Source of the DNA: Mesostigma viride
Taxonomy: Eukaryota > Streptophyta > Mesostigmatophyceae > Mesostigmatales > Mesostigmataceae
Assembly: GCA_009746045.1 (NCBI GenBank)
Contig: RPFO01000276.1
Span: 2,010,619 to 2,070,618 of the forward strand
Length of the DNA: 60,000 bases
Direction: 5' to 3'
The translations under genes and the position numbers were made by a program. The notes under the pieces are model-generated. The model did not search any database. It was not told the DNA's origin and worked only from the letters and a program-made list of their open reading frames with translations. Positions 28,285-47,800 of this stretch are shown here, one piece after another. Position 1 is the first letter of the stretch; every line of letters starts with the position of its first letter.

Positions 28285-29921
28285 TCGGTGTTCTCTGAAC
28301 GTAGTTTCTTTATAACAGATGAGAATGAACGCCGCTATGTGAGTGGTACTACGGGACGGTGGGCCTTGGGCTGGACCGGTTCCATGAGTTAGAATTAGTT
28401 GGCCAGTTTTGTATGGCCATTTCTAGTTCGTTAAGTTAAGTAGCAATTAAGTTACTGTTGCTGACGGCTCATGAGGCGAGCCCGGGCTACGCCGCCCTAA
28501 AGTGCCATTTGCACGATGTTCTAGGTCTCTTTTTCTTGTAATCGGATGTATGGGGTATGGGTATGGCGGATTACAAGAAATTTAATGCTGCCCTAATCGC
28601 GTCAGCCTTTTGGCTGGCGGTGGCCGATTAGAGATGGCGCGTGACTGACATAGCTTGAACAGTCACGTGACTGTGAAAAAGAAATTAAAATTACCCTCGT
28701 CGGTTTTCTCCCCGCAGCTGGGTTCTTGGCCGACGAGAGACTATAAAATACTTCGCGTTTGCCTGCGCGTGGCACCTGTACGGAACTCTGAAACCATGAG
28801 TAAGATTTCCGTGCCACGCTGCAGTGCCTACCGCTTTGCTGCGGAATGTCGCAGCAGGGTTGCAGTTCCTGACTGCTGACTGCCGAAGGAAGGGTGGTCG
28901 GGTTACTTTTAGTGGGCATTGTGATGGACGACAAGTCTGTCGGCCCTCGCGTAAGTAGAAAAATATTTACCAGCATCCGCTCTTATGGGTGCGTGAGGTC
29001 TCGGGAATGTGGTGGGGACGAATTCCGGAATTATGCAATATTTCGATTCAGACCGAGACTTAAGGGGCCAGTTTAACAGACGGACCTGGGCCGGGCAGGA
29101 CCAAATATTTTGGCCGGCCCAGTTGCGCTTGCGCTTTATCGGCCGCTGGGGTGTGTGATGGGAGCCTGCTCATCAACTAAAACCTGAAATATGGAAAGTT
29201 ACTCCCCCAGGTGACAACGTTGACAGTAATCGAGATATGGTGGCATCGGGTGACGTCCTACAAGTTGTCGTCACGTTAGGGCGGCACTGGCCTTTGAGGG
29301 AGGTCCGTGATCGTTAAACGAGGCGTCTTCTTCCTTGTCTTTGCGTGCACATTCAACACCCTCTTTTACTGGCCGAGGGTGGAAGGCTGGGGGGGGCCCT
29401 GCGAAGGGTTATCGTGCATGAGGCTCGCTACAGCCGCCGGCGATTGTAATGGTCGTGACCGTTGCGGCAGGGCAGCCTCGAGAGCCACTGAGCGAAAGTG
29501 GTTGGCGGAGCTTTGGAGATAAAGCACCAGGAAAGGGGGGTTGGGTAACGAGAACTACAATCAATCATGAAATGGGTGCAGCGTGGCAGGCTCACTCATG
29601 GGTTCTGTAATTGCCCACTTATTGTTTTAATCAAATGTTGGTGGATTGGTAATAGTGGGAATAGAATCGGTGTTCTCTGAACGTAGTTTCTTTATAACAG
29701 ATGAGAATGAACGCCGCTATGTGAGTGGTACTACGGGACGGTGGGCCTTGGGCTGGACCGGTTCCATGAGTTAGAATTAGTTGGCCAGTTTTGTATGGCC
29801 ATTTCTAGTTCGTTAAGTTAAGTAGCAATTAAGTTACTGTTGCTGACGGCTCATGAGGCGAGCCCGGGCTACGCCGCCCTAAAGTGCCATTTGCACGATG
29901 TTCTAGGTCTCTTTTTCTTGT
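28285..29921 (+). mobile_element. Small LTR-type element A (terminal direct repeats 255 bp, ~1.64 kb)
   Basis: Two apparently identical 255-bp direct repeats, 28285-28539 and 29667-29921, begin TCGGTGTTCTCTGAACGTAG and end TCTCTTTTTCTTGT. They bound an internal region of about 1.1 kb without a long ORF, so this resembles a non-autonomous TRIM-like retrotransposon. The repeats do not begin TG, and I find no clear target-site duplication. Element B (45009-46810) is related: its repeats begin TCGGGGTTCTTTGAACGGAG, and the sequence before its 3' repeat shares CACTTATTGTTTTAAT with this element. Identity of the two repeats implies a recent origin. Confidence 0.7.
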
Positions 29922-30079
29922 CCCGCCCCCCCCCCCCCTTCTTGTGTTTGTTTCTAGGGTAACGAGAACTACAATCAATCATGAAATGGGTGCAGCGTGG
30001 CAGGCTCACTCATGGGTTCTGTAATTGCCCACTTATTGTTTTAATCAAATGTTGGTGGATTGGTAATAGTGGGAATAGA
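29922..30079 (+). repeat. Second partial copy of element A internal 3' end
   Basis: After a poly-C tract and TTCTTGTGTTTGTTTCTAG, the block GGTAACGAGAACTACAATCA ... GTGGGAATAGAA (29956-30079) repeats 29543-29666 almost exactly. Where the first copy runs into the direct repeat (TCGGTG), this copy runs into the 56-bp array (AAGGCATTTCG). Confidence 0.85.
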
Positions 30080-30350
30080 AAAGGCATTTCGTTTACTATT
30101 TGTTGCTCACAGGAATGTCCCAAGCTTATGGAAATCAAGTCATTTCGTTTACTATTTGTTGCTCACAGGAATGTCCCAAGCTTATGGAAATCAAGTCATT
30201 TCGTTTACTATTTGTTGCTCACAGGAATGTCCCAAGCTTATGGAAATCAAGGCATTTCGTTTACTATTTGTTGCTTGCCTCAACATGGAAAACAAGGAAA
30301 TCAAGGCATTTCGTTTACTATTTGTTGCTTGCCTCAACATGGAAAACAAG
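30080..30350 (+). repeat. 56-bp tandem array, second block (4 units plus 2 variants)
   Basis: Same unit as 27681-28283. The last two units change to TTGCCTCAACATGGAAAACA and are shorter (about 47-50 bp). Together with the first block this brackets the LTR-type element. Confidence 0.9.
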
Positions 30351-30938
30351 GCCGGGTCTCACGAGGGGGGAGGAGAGAACAGCCAAACCTAGCAGAGGGT
30401 TCGTTGGGTTTCAGCACGTCATGGGGGAACCTGCTGCATCCCTGTGGTATTGCCTGGCAAGTGCATGGTTTCTTTCGATCAAGATACCCTTCTTCAGCCT
30501 AAGAGCGATGGCAACCAATCCTCCTTCCATCCACTGTACGAACAAAGGTCATAGAGAGGTTCCATGGGAATGACACGACGCGGGCCCTTGTACCGCACAA
30601 TACAAGATTTCTGCCCTTGCACCGTACCGTACCGTACCGTACCGTGCTGAGTCTGCCAGAATCAAATACAGTACAATGCTGCAGTATCCACACTATGAAG
30701 ACATGGTTGCAGCGAGAAGACGTGCAACCGCACACATTTGCGAACCCATCCAGACCCAGCAGCTGTAATCGACACGAACACGAATGACCATGCCGCACAT
30801 GTACAGGCCGCCCATTCGCCAAATAAAGCAACCCAAACTTACTTGCCTGCCTCATCAGAAACAAATGAGTCTGGTTAACCTGGAGTTCCACGGTTAATGA
30901 AACAAGCAATCGAAAACCGCAGCGGCGCATGTCCCTAC

Positions 30939-38066
<7,128 letters not shown>

Positions 38067-38898
38067 TGCGACGTCGCGGCATGCTCAGCGAGACATGAGC
38101 TACATATCTCTGCATAGACATGAACAATTAATGCAGCCAACAACCTGCTGGCTGTTACGCGGTGCCCGCGATTGAGACTAAGCCTGCGATTGCAACGCGT
38201 CGGCCGCTGCACAAGCCGAGTCGAAAAACAGGCTTGTGATGGGAAATAATTGTCCTTCCATCGCTGAGTGCCAAATCAGACCTTCCTCGCCGGTTGCCCC
38301 AAGGAGGGGTCATCATAAGTGGAATAGAATGGCAATTCCTGCATCAAAAACTTGGTGCGTAAATGGCGACCAAGGTGGCAACGACCAAGGTGCCACCTCA
38401 CCTCCAAGTGAAGCGTCCGTCCAAGGAAAAGTTGGTGCAGTGAAAACCAGCAGTTCCCCGCCAGACGCCAACGCGCTGACAGCCAGGCCACACTTGCCAC
38501 GTGGCAGGTCTTAGTTGAGAAATTCCTTTGTACAATATTTGCCGTGCCATGTCGGTGCCATGCCACGAATTATGCTATGTCGAAGTGTTCGTGATGTAAG
38601 AGGGAGGGAGGGGAGGAAGCTTAAGAGGTCGTCTTCTCTGCACGTTCCCGGCAATGTGGCCGTACCGTTCTATGCGCCTAATCTCGTTAAGAAGTCGAGC
38701 CGAAATCCTATCAATGACGAGGGTTTAAGTAGCGATATACATTCCTGTTACGAATCAATTTTCCGTTGGTATCGCACACGCTGGCTGGCATTATACAAGC
38801 AAAAATATCCAGTCATACGGACATTGCTTAAAAGCCCATCTTTTTTTACCTAGCGGGTACAAGCTTGGTGTAGTTGGACTTAGTACTTAGCCATAACA
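38067..38898. promoter_or_regulatory. Divergent intergenic region, glycosyltransferase / sialidase-like gene
   Basis: About 830 bp lie between the minus-strand start at 38066 and the plus-strand start at 38899; both promoters are expected here. A 112-codon frame at 38515-38853 shows no family resemblance and is not called. No defined regulatory motif seen. Confidence 0.35.
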
Positions 38899-41800
38899 AT
38901 GTCAACAAAAGCCGCGGAAGTGACTTACAGCTGGGTAGCGGAGCTCGAGCCTGGCAAGCCGGACGGTATAACCTACTGCCACATGGTTACCCTTGCGAAG
39001 GTTCAGGGGCCTAGCCCTTCATCTGGTGAGTACCATCCTCTCTGGATGTACTTAGGTGGCCCTTGGTCGCTCGCATTCTTTTTCCTAGCGTGCTTCAACT
39101 TGGCCGCGTATGTTCCGTGTGACAGTTGTGTTCGAATGCCCGGCATGTCCACGCCCATTCCACCGTGGGCTCCGTACCCACACTGTCCCCCGCTCGGGGC
39201 CCATTCGTTCTGTTGCCACCGCACCCACGGTCCCCACATGTAGGCCTCCCTTGCATCCTCCTTCTACAAGCGCCATGCACAGACAAGCCTACAGAGATGC
39301 TTGCCACACATCTACCTTTTTGCACCGTGCGTGCCCTCTTGCCTGCCTGATCCCACACAGTGCTCGTTTCCCAGCGGCCGCTTGTACACAGCTCTGACCT
39401 AGGGAGGGGCACCAACACGCTTGTTTTCTGCCCTCCTGCCTCGGAAGACCCTGCAGCCCCCGTGCTGGCGGCCGCATGGCAGGCGTCCACAGGTGGCCAC
39501 GAGGGGACGGATCTGCAGCACCTGCGCTTCTCGCTATCGCACGATCAGGGCAACACGTGGTGAGTGCGGTGATGGACTCACAGGCCTACACCACTGGGGG
39601 GGAATGATGTGCCTCTTGAGGACGGCGTGCCTGTGTTCCCCCTAGCAGAGACACAGTGACGGTTTGGAGGGCAAACTTCTCGTCTGGCCTATCCTCACTG
39701 CATGTGCGAGGATCTTGGACAGGCGTTGACATCCGGCTTCTTGCTGTCATGGGCGACAGAATTATGGACAGGTTGCTTTGTTGCACAATCCTAAACCCTG
39801 AACAAGCACTGCCAGCTCATCTCTTACAGATCTAGTCATTGATAGAAATCTCAGAATGCGTGATGGCCTTTGGGGTGTCTGTCGTTTGTTGTTGTCGCGT
39901 GCTTCGAGTATGGCGTAGGAAACGTCATCACACGTTGCGGGCCACGCCAGGGAATACGTACTTAGAATGGCCATGTGTGAATGCGACTTCATGTGTTGTT
40001 GTGAGTAAGCACTTGCTACCTGTAACCATTTTTATGGGCTAGCATTGCAAGCAGCAGCCTGTGGCATGCACACACCCACGTGGCACACACCATAATGAAG
40101 GGGCGCAATGAACTTGGAAGTTTTTTGCACAATGAGAAATTTCTTGCGCAGTGAGGACTCCACACCCTTAACGTTGTGGTCTGGCACGTGGATTGTGGCA
40201 TCCTGTAGTTGACCTTTGTAGACCTAGTTTCATAGACTATTATTCCTTAATCCTGTAGTTGACCGTCGTAGACCTAGTTTCATAGACCATTATTCCTTAA
40301 TCCTGTAGTTGACCTTCATAGACCTAGTTTCGTATACTATTATACTTTAATCCTGTAGTTGACCTTCGTAGACCTAGTTTCATAGACTGTTATTCCTTAA
40401 TCCTGTAGTTGACCTTCGTAGACCTAGTTTCATAGACTGTTGTTCCTTAATTCACCGTTCTGAGTCTAACATTTTCATGGATAGCACGGCGGGCCCGATG
40501 CAGCACATCCGCGACCATTTTCCTGACACCATCACACGTGTGTTGTGCGCACTGTCCCGCGGCTTGTTACCGACCGCATGTGCATGGCCAAAGGTCGCCC
40601 TCCAAGCCAGTCATGTGGGGCCTCGCGGCCGTGTGGAGCCCGGTGCTGCACTGCGACGAGCCCTCCGGTAGGCCATGACTAGCATGTCTGCGAGCCTTTG
40701 TGAACCTGGTAGCCTTTTCAACCTTTGTCCACCTGTGAATCTTTTGAACCCAGTGTTCCTGGCGGGCCTGTTCCGGCCGGAACATGATCTTTGTTGCAAC
40801 ACCGTCCAGATCATGATGTTGGTTGCAACACCATCCAGAGCATGATGTTTGTTGCAACACCGTCCAGAGCATGATGATTGTTGCAACACCGTCCAGAGCA
40901 TGATGATTGTTGCAACACCGGCCAGATCATGATGATTGTTGCAACACCGGCCAGAGCATGATGATTGTTGCAACACCGGCCAGAGCATGATGTTTGTTGC
41001 AACACCGGCCAGAGCATGATGTTTGTTGCAACACCGGCCAGAGCATGATGTTAGTTGCATGGTTCTCCTTCCCAGTCTCTCGCGCTCATATTCCGTCATG
41101 GGGGTTCTTTTCCGGTGTTGCTCTCAGCCACAAGGTGTGTTCTTGTAGCCAGATATCGACCCCGATTCTGCGGACCTAGGGTTACGTAATGCTAACCACG
41201 TAACCACGTGTGGCATGGTGGTTCTTGTTCGACCAGGAAGTGAGACTTGTCAAGTGTAGGGGTGGGGGTAGGACGTGCCAACCATGCAGCACAGGGCTAT
41301 GTCCTGGCACAGCTCCCCCAGACATGGAGTGAGCTGTGGAAACCAGGAAATGCCGTGCCGGCACCAAAATTTTACAGCATGGTGCGGTATTCTTGAATTC
41401 TAGAAACTGTCGACTAGAATATAAGAAAGGAGGGCACACGGAAATGTGGCCCGGTGCCCAGTCTTCAAGAGGGGCAACCACGCCACTTGACACGAGGGAT
41501 TGGCCTACTGCTTTGTGCAAAATGCAGGAGGTGAATCAGGAGGCGAAAGCAGTCGGTGGTTTCGCGGGTAGCTATTCCTAGGTTTGGATGTTGCCTCCAT
41601 GGAATGCCATAACTGTTCGAAATCGTCGTTGTTAAGCAACATATGCATTCTACAATAAATCCAATCATGGCGACCATTTGCTTTTGGGTGGTGATCGCGG
41701 ACATTGCCTTGGGTCAGCGTTCTGTTGTAGTCAGAACATACCAACAGATATTGTTGCTGCAGGGAGGAAGGGGCAGCTGGGAAATGCATGTGACAGAATT

Positions 41801-44800
41801 TTTTTATTTTTTTGGTGGGCGGCACCGAAGTAGGTCTTCTAGCTGTGGACGAGGCTTCCGTTTTGGCGTCATTGTTTGACGTTGCCTGGCTTGTGTGGGT
41901 GGACACGAGGGCTGTGCAAGCCTTGCCGTACCTGTCACTGCTGGTACCCTGCTACACATATATGTGCCATGCACGTGGCGTGAAATCAGCTTGACTTCTG
42001 CAGCGTTCTCAAAATAAGGTCATTTTCGGGTCAGCGGACCCATTTTTGCCAGGGAGTGGGCTCGGCGTTTTTCACTTTGGCGGGCAGTGGGTGCCGCCCG
42101 GCAAAAATTGGGTGTCTGCGTGCAAGTGCCAAAGGAATGGGGGGGCACATCCCCTACCCCTGCGAATCGGGATGATGGCTTCCTTGGTATGGATGTATGT
42201 CCATTGGTGGGTCCACACACATGCACATAATAATCTTGCAGATCAAACAGTTGAAAATTTTCTTTGGAACAATATCGAAAGTTTGCTATATTTGCAGACT
42301 GACCAAGTTCTAGATGCGGGATTACATCTGGGAGCGACTTGCCGACAAGTTTGGTGACAGTGACATGCCTTGGTGTTCTCCCAACCTCGGATGTGATGTA
42401 AATTATGGTGGCTCATGGGCCTGAACGAGCACCAGGGAGGTTTCCAGGTTTGGTGCCCACATGATTCCCCTCCCACAAGACAGGGATATGGGGGTGGCAG
42501 TAGCACTGTCACAGATCGTCGTGTAACTTTTGGCATCAGTGCTTTCATGTGACACGCCGGCCCATAGTTGACGCGGCTACAGAACAGCAGTGCGGTCGCT
42601 TTACACCATGCCAATCCGTGCCACACCATGCCACATTGCAGCCTCTGCTCAGGCCCATCAACGTGTTCCGACATAGGGCAATGTCCCGTGGCTGTGCCTG
42701 GCCTGCTGTTGGGTGCTGCTGCTGCTGCTGCCGCCGCCACTGCTGCTGCTGCTGCCCCTGCTGCTGCCCCTGCTGCTGCTGCGTGCTGCTGCTGACATGG
42801 CAGGTCGCCTGTTCCTGTTCTACTCGGTGTCGAGGAAAGCACGCTCGCCAGGGGGTGATATCCAGTACGTTTGTAACATAGAAGATAGGGCAGGCACCTT
42901 GCGTTATGTAGCAGGATGCCCTCCCCCTGAGGTTCCCTGGTTGCCTTTGACTCATATTCACCACAAAAATGCATGCCATCTGTAGAATGCCGACACACAC
43001 TGCCGCTCCCAGCAGGGTGGTTGCTATCAGAAACTGTGTAGTTTGGTTGGAAACTTCTGGTTTTTCAGATGCCATCATTGTTAAGTCGCGACCCAGCTGT
43101 CACCACAGAGTGCCAGAGGCTGGTGGAGGGAATCACTGTCGAGCCTCCGCCTCTGCTCTTGCCCCGTACTCTGGCATGGATGCCCTCGCGGCGCCGTTTG
43201 TCTGGTGTGCACTGACGTTGGATGATGTGCGTGTTCATGCTTGCTTGCTCCCTATGCCTCTGGTTCCTTCACCTTGTCCACGTGGGCAGGATGATATCCA
43301 CGGCCGACCTGGGCAACACCTGGAGCGACCCAGTCATTGTGTACGCCCACGAGGCCGACGGTGGGTGTCCTCCTGCGGCTCGTGTTGCAGCATGCGCACG
43401 CATGCCTCGGTAGCTGCCTGTTTGCCCGTACGCTATGCTGCATAGTATACTCTTCTGTCATCGCCTGCTCCCTGCTTGCCCTGTCCATCCGTGCATTTGT
43501 AATGGCTGACTAGTGCACTTCGCCAAGGTGATAAAACTCAAGACAATGTATCTCGCGCCCCTCAATCTCTCTTTTGTTTGCTTCCTGCCGTTAATATTTC
43601 TGGCACCCGTTTGCCATTTTCCAGCAGCGGGGGGGGGGGGGGGGGGGGGCGACACATCATCATGCGGTTCTTACCCACGGAGCAGACCATGGACGGTGGC
43701 GCACATATATCAAGCGCGCGCACGTGCATCAAGCCTCATGAAGCCGCATGAAGCCGCATGAAGCCAGGTGTAACAAATGTTTTACGCGAAGGCTAGGTTT
43801 TTAGGCTGACACGCTCGGAAACTGTTCAGATACTGCCGACTGAAGCTTATTGTCCATGTTTTTGTTGCATCTTATGAACTCTGCGGTGCGGGTGGCGCCA
43901 ACAGGGGGCGTGCCAAAGGTCCTGGCAAACCGGCTATGCGTCCTGAGAGAAAATGGCCGTTGGGTGCTCCCGTTTTGGAGGGAGCCGCCCCATAGGTACG
44001 TGTGGCCTTGCATTGTGTTTGGGGAGGCTGGTTGTTGTTACTAACATTCATAACCTTTCCTAGTTATGAGTTGCAACAATTACTGTAATGTGCCATGTGC
44101 ACGTGCATATTCAGAAATGCTGTTCAGAGAACCACGATTTATCTCCTATGAAACACCACGATTGATCTCATATGAAACACCATGGCATTGATGATGATGC
44201 AGGTTGGCTGCCCGGTAATGAGGACGATGGGTCATTGCTGTAGTGACTAGTGAGCCGTCCTGCCATTTCAGGGCCGTAGGGCGGCTTCAACCGCCTTTTC
44301 ACATTGCAAAACGATCGGTTCTTGAGGGCTAGCAAGGTGGATGTACAAAACTGTGCAAGATCCCCATGTTTTTTGTGTGCGGGGGGGTGATTGACGGGAC
44401 ATCAGCGGTGTATCAAGGAGTGCTTACACTCCCATGATGAAAAGTAATTGAGAAACAAACACTTGGCTGTGGTGGGCCGCAGCTCATCCTTGCCCTGGCT
44501 TTTCTTGGCTCAGAGATCGTGATTTGTAAGCACGTCCCAGCACAAACCGCGTAGCCAGTATGCATGGTATCTGTTCAAGCTGTCCTGACCATAGCTGGCG
44601 TGTGCTGGCACAAACTGCCCGGTGTACTGTTCCCACCCTCCCTCTTTTCGTCGTCCGCCTCTCCCCAGCTACCTGGAGTACGCGCAGTACCACCCGCTCA
44701 AGGAGGCTGCGCCGACGGCCACCGCCCGCATGCCCCCAGGGGCCCCTCCGGAGAGCCGGCGAGGCTCCGCGGGCGCCCTCATTTCTGATGACCGTGGGCA

Positions 44801-47800
44801 GGTGCGGTGGTGCAGTGCTAGCATCCTTGGCGGAAGCCTGTGGAAGTCGTGTCAAAGTTTTGTGGAACCTGTGCGCGCTGGATCGAACTAGATAATAATT
44901 TTGCGTTTCGTTGGGTTGAACTGCATCAGAGGTGCTGGTTGTCCGCACTTTTTACTGCATGCCTATGCCATGCCACTGGTTTGTTGGTGCTGTGCACTAC
45001 CTAATAATTCGGGGTTCTTTGAACGGAGTTTCTTCTATACGTGAATGCGGGAACAAGAGGCCGCTGGATGAGCGGCTTATAGGTCGTAGTGTTTACTCGT
45101 AGCTGTTTGGCTAGAGCTTTTGTGATTAGTAGATGCAATATAGTGCATGGTTGAAAAATGAATTAAATAAAATGTGCGTTCCGCGCTTGGGTTGATTATA
45201 CCCGGGCGGAACGGGGCGTGAGGTGCAGTGCCCCTGAAAAGAACAACCTACGCATTATTTAATACTAGCCGTGCAGATTCGGGATATTCTACCCCCGGTC
45301 TGCACGGTTAGCGTCTTACTAGCATCCACTAAACATAAGGGTTTAATGACGTCAGTTAGCTAGGGATAAGGGAGGTTTTGCGACTAAAAGCCGCTCTGGC
45401 TGGTTTTGTCGGCCTCTTTCTTTGCTCGTTGTCGTTGCGGCGGCAGCCGCAGCTATGGGTGCTGCGGAGCAAAATCCCAAAAGCACTGGTTGCACTGGCC
45501 ACTTGGCCAGTGGTGAGACTTCCAGTTGTTAACCGGCCAGGCGTAGTTCCTCGCTCGGTTAACTAAAAGAAAAGAAAATGATTACCTCCGGTCCGCACCT
45601 TTTCCCCAGCTTGGGGTCTTTGGTGGGCCGGATGCCGTGACAGGTGCTCAACTGTCGCTTGGTCGGCCCAGTGCGCGAGCTGGTGCTCCGTACCTGGGGA
45701 TGCTTGCACCCCGGGTTGGAGCCGGATGGCTGGCACTGGCGACCCGTGTCTCGGTCCGCGGCCTGCGGCTTTTTCTTCGGAAATTGCTGCTGGCCAGCAA
45801 ACTTTGCAATTGCCTTCCGCCGAGGGGGGGTGGTTGGGGCTGGGGACGGCGATGGGAAAAGCGCCTAAGCTAGAAATTTTTTCCCCACGCATAGAAACCT
45901 CGGGGGGGAATGCGGTCTTGGCTGAACGGACTCTCGTTCAGCCAGGTGCCTGGGGCTGTGGCCTCGGGCATCCGGGCTGGCGGGGCCTGGGCTAGGTCCA
46001 CGTTTTTTCTCGAAGCACCCCGGGTCTATGGGGAGACGGCCATAGCGGTACCGACTCGGGGCCCCGAGAGGGGTCATGATAGGCTGGCCGTGCGCAATCG
46101 CAGTGCAAATGCGCTGGGCCTTTTTGGGCCTGGCCATGCATCCACAGCCGCCGGGCACACGCCTCCCGATGTGGGGGGGCTCCCGTTTTGCGGCAGGGCG
46201 GTCACTTGTGACAACGAGCAAGGTGGAGTGCGGCTTCAAGGGAAAGCCAGGGCGGGGGTGATTGGGCAACGTACTTCATGAAGGGCCTTGAACGGCGTGC
46301 CTCCGGGCATGTCAATTAGTGTCACATGTATGCTTCCACTTATTGTTTTAATGAAGATGCTGGTTTTTGTGGGAGCTACGTGGGACATGAATCGGGGTTC
46401 TTTGAACGGAGTTTCTTCTATACGTGAATGCGGGAACAAGAGGCCGCTGGATGAGCGGCTTATAGGTCGTAGTGTTTACTCGTAGCTGTTTGGCTAGAGC
46501 TTTTGTGATTAGTAGATGCAATATAGTGCATGGTTGAAAAATGAATTAAATAAAATGTGCGTTCCGCGCTTGGGTTTATTATACCCGGGCGGAACGGGGC
46601 GTGAGGTGCAGTGCCCCTGAAAAGAACAACCTACGCATTATTTAATACTAGCCGTGCAGATTCGGGATATTCTACCCCCGGTCTGTACGGTTAGCGTCTT
46701 ACTAGCATCCACTAAACATAAGGGTTTAATGACGTCAGTTAGCTAGGGATAAGGGAGGTTTTGCGACTAAAAGCCGCTCTGGCTGGTTTTGTCGGCCTCT
46801 TTCTTTGCTCCCCACCCACCCACCCGTGTTTTCATTTATGTTTCCTTTCTGCGCTGCACTTGGTGCAGACATGGCGGGCATGCGGCAACATCCACAACAA
46901 GGGTGAGCTGCGTTGTCATGCTGCTAGTACTGCCACCCCCTGTCTCTTGCTAGAAGTTGTCGAGGCAAACCGGTCTGATTGTTTGTTCGTGTTGTCCTTT
47001 CAAGAAATTTATGTGAGTCAGTTGTAATTTGCAAGTAGTGAAGAGCTTTTCCCCTGACTGCTGAATACTGTGAATCTGCCCACCAGCTTCTTCCAAGGGC
47101 TTCGATTTTAAAATGTCTGTAGTTCAACCTGTAATGCATGATGTCAGCATGCAGTGCAAGCTTTGCGTCTTCCTGTCTTTTCGGATTCGACTAGGCTATG
47201 GGGAAAGGACAAGTAAGACTGGATAGTTAATAAACACGTAGACTGGATGATGTGGTCGGTACATCCCATGATGAGGCATGTCGTGAGATGCATAGTCAGG
47301 CGGGAAGGCTTCTGCCGGTAATGTTACCTCTTGCCATTGTGTTGTTGGCTCGGATGCATTACTTGCAAGCTAGGTATGCAGGTGGCTTTGCCATGCATCG
47401 ACTGCAAGCATCACGTCTTCCGTTCTTTACTTTACGAGGTTGTGGGCTCTGACATGCATTCCGTGCTGCGGAGCGCCTGCCATTGCCGGTCCGTGACGTG
47501 CACCAGAGACGTGGCTGATCGAGAACACGGTGGAGCAGTGCAGCGATGGGCGGCTGCTGATGCTCTTTCGAAGTGGCCAAGGGTGCGTCTTCCAGGTGAG
47601 TGACGGTGCATTGGTCAGTGCCATGCCTGTTAACTATCTACGATTGTGAATCTGCTCGTAACACTAAGATGATGAGGGAGAAGGGGATACTCCTATGATG
47701 ATTTAATTCTGGTTCTCAACTTGGTTGAAATAGCAAAGAAATGCAACTGTCCCACTGCGGTTGGTTTGCAGTAGTATGTTGGGCTGTTGGCCTGCTACAC

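Noticed and set aside
27687-28392. Open frames through the 56-bp array
   Set aside because: The array lacks stops in several frames; no homology and no coding constraint.
38515-38853. 112-codon plus-strand frame upstream of the sialidase-like gene
   Set aside because: No family resemblance, basic composition, and it lies in the expected promoter region.
40201-40452. CRISPR-like regular spacing (also the 56-bp and 29-bp arrays)
   Set aside because: Units are directly abutting tandem repeats with no unique spacers, and the context is eukaryotic introns.
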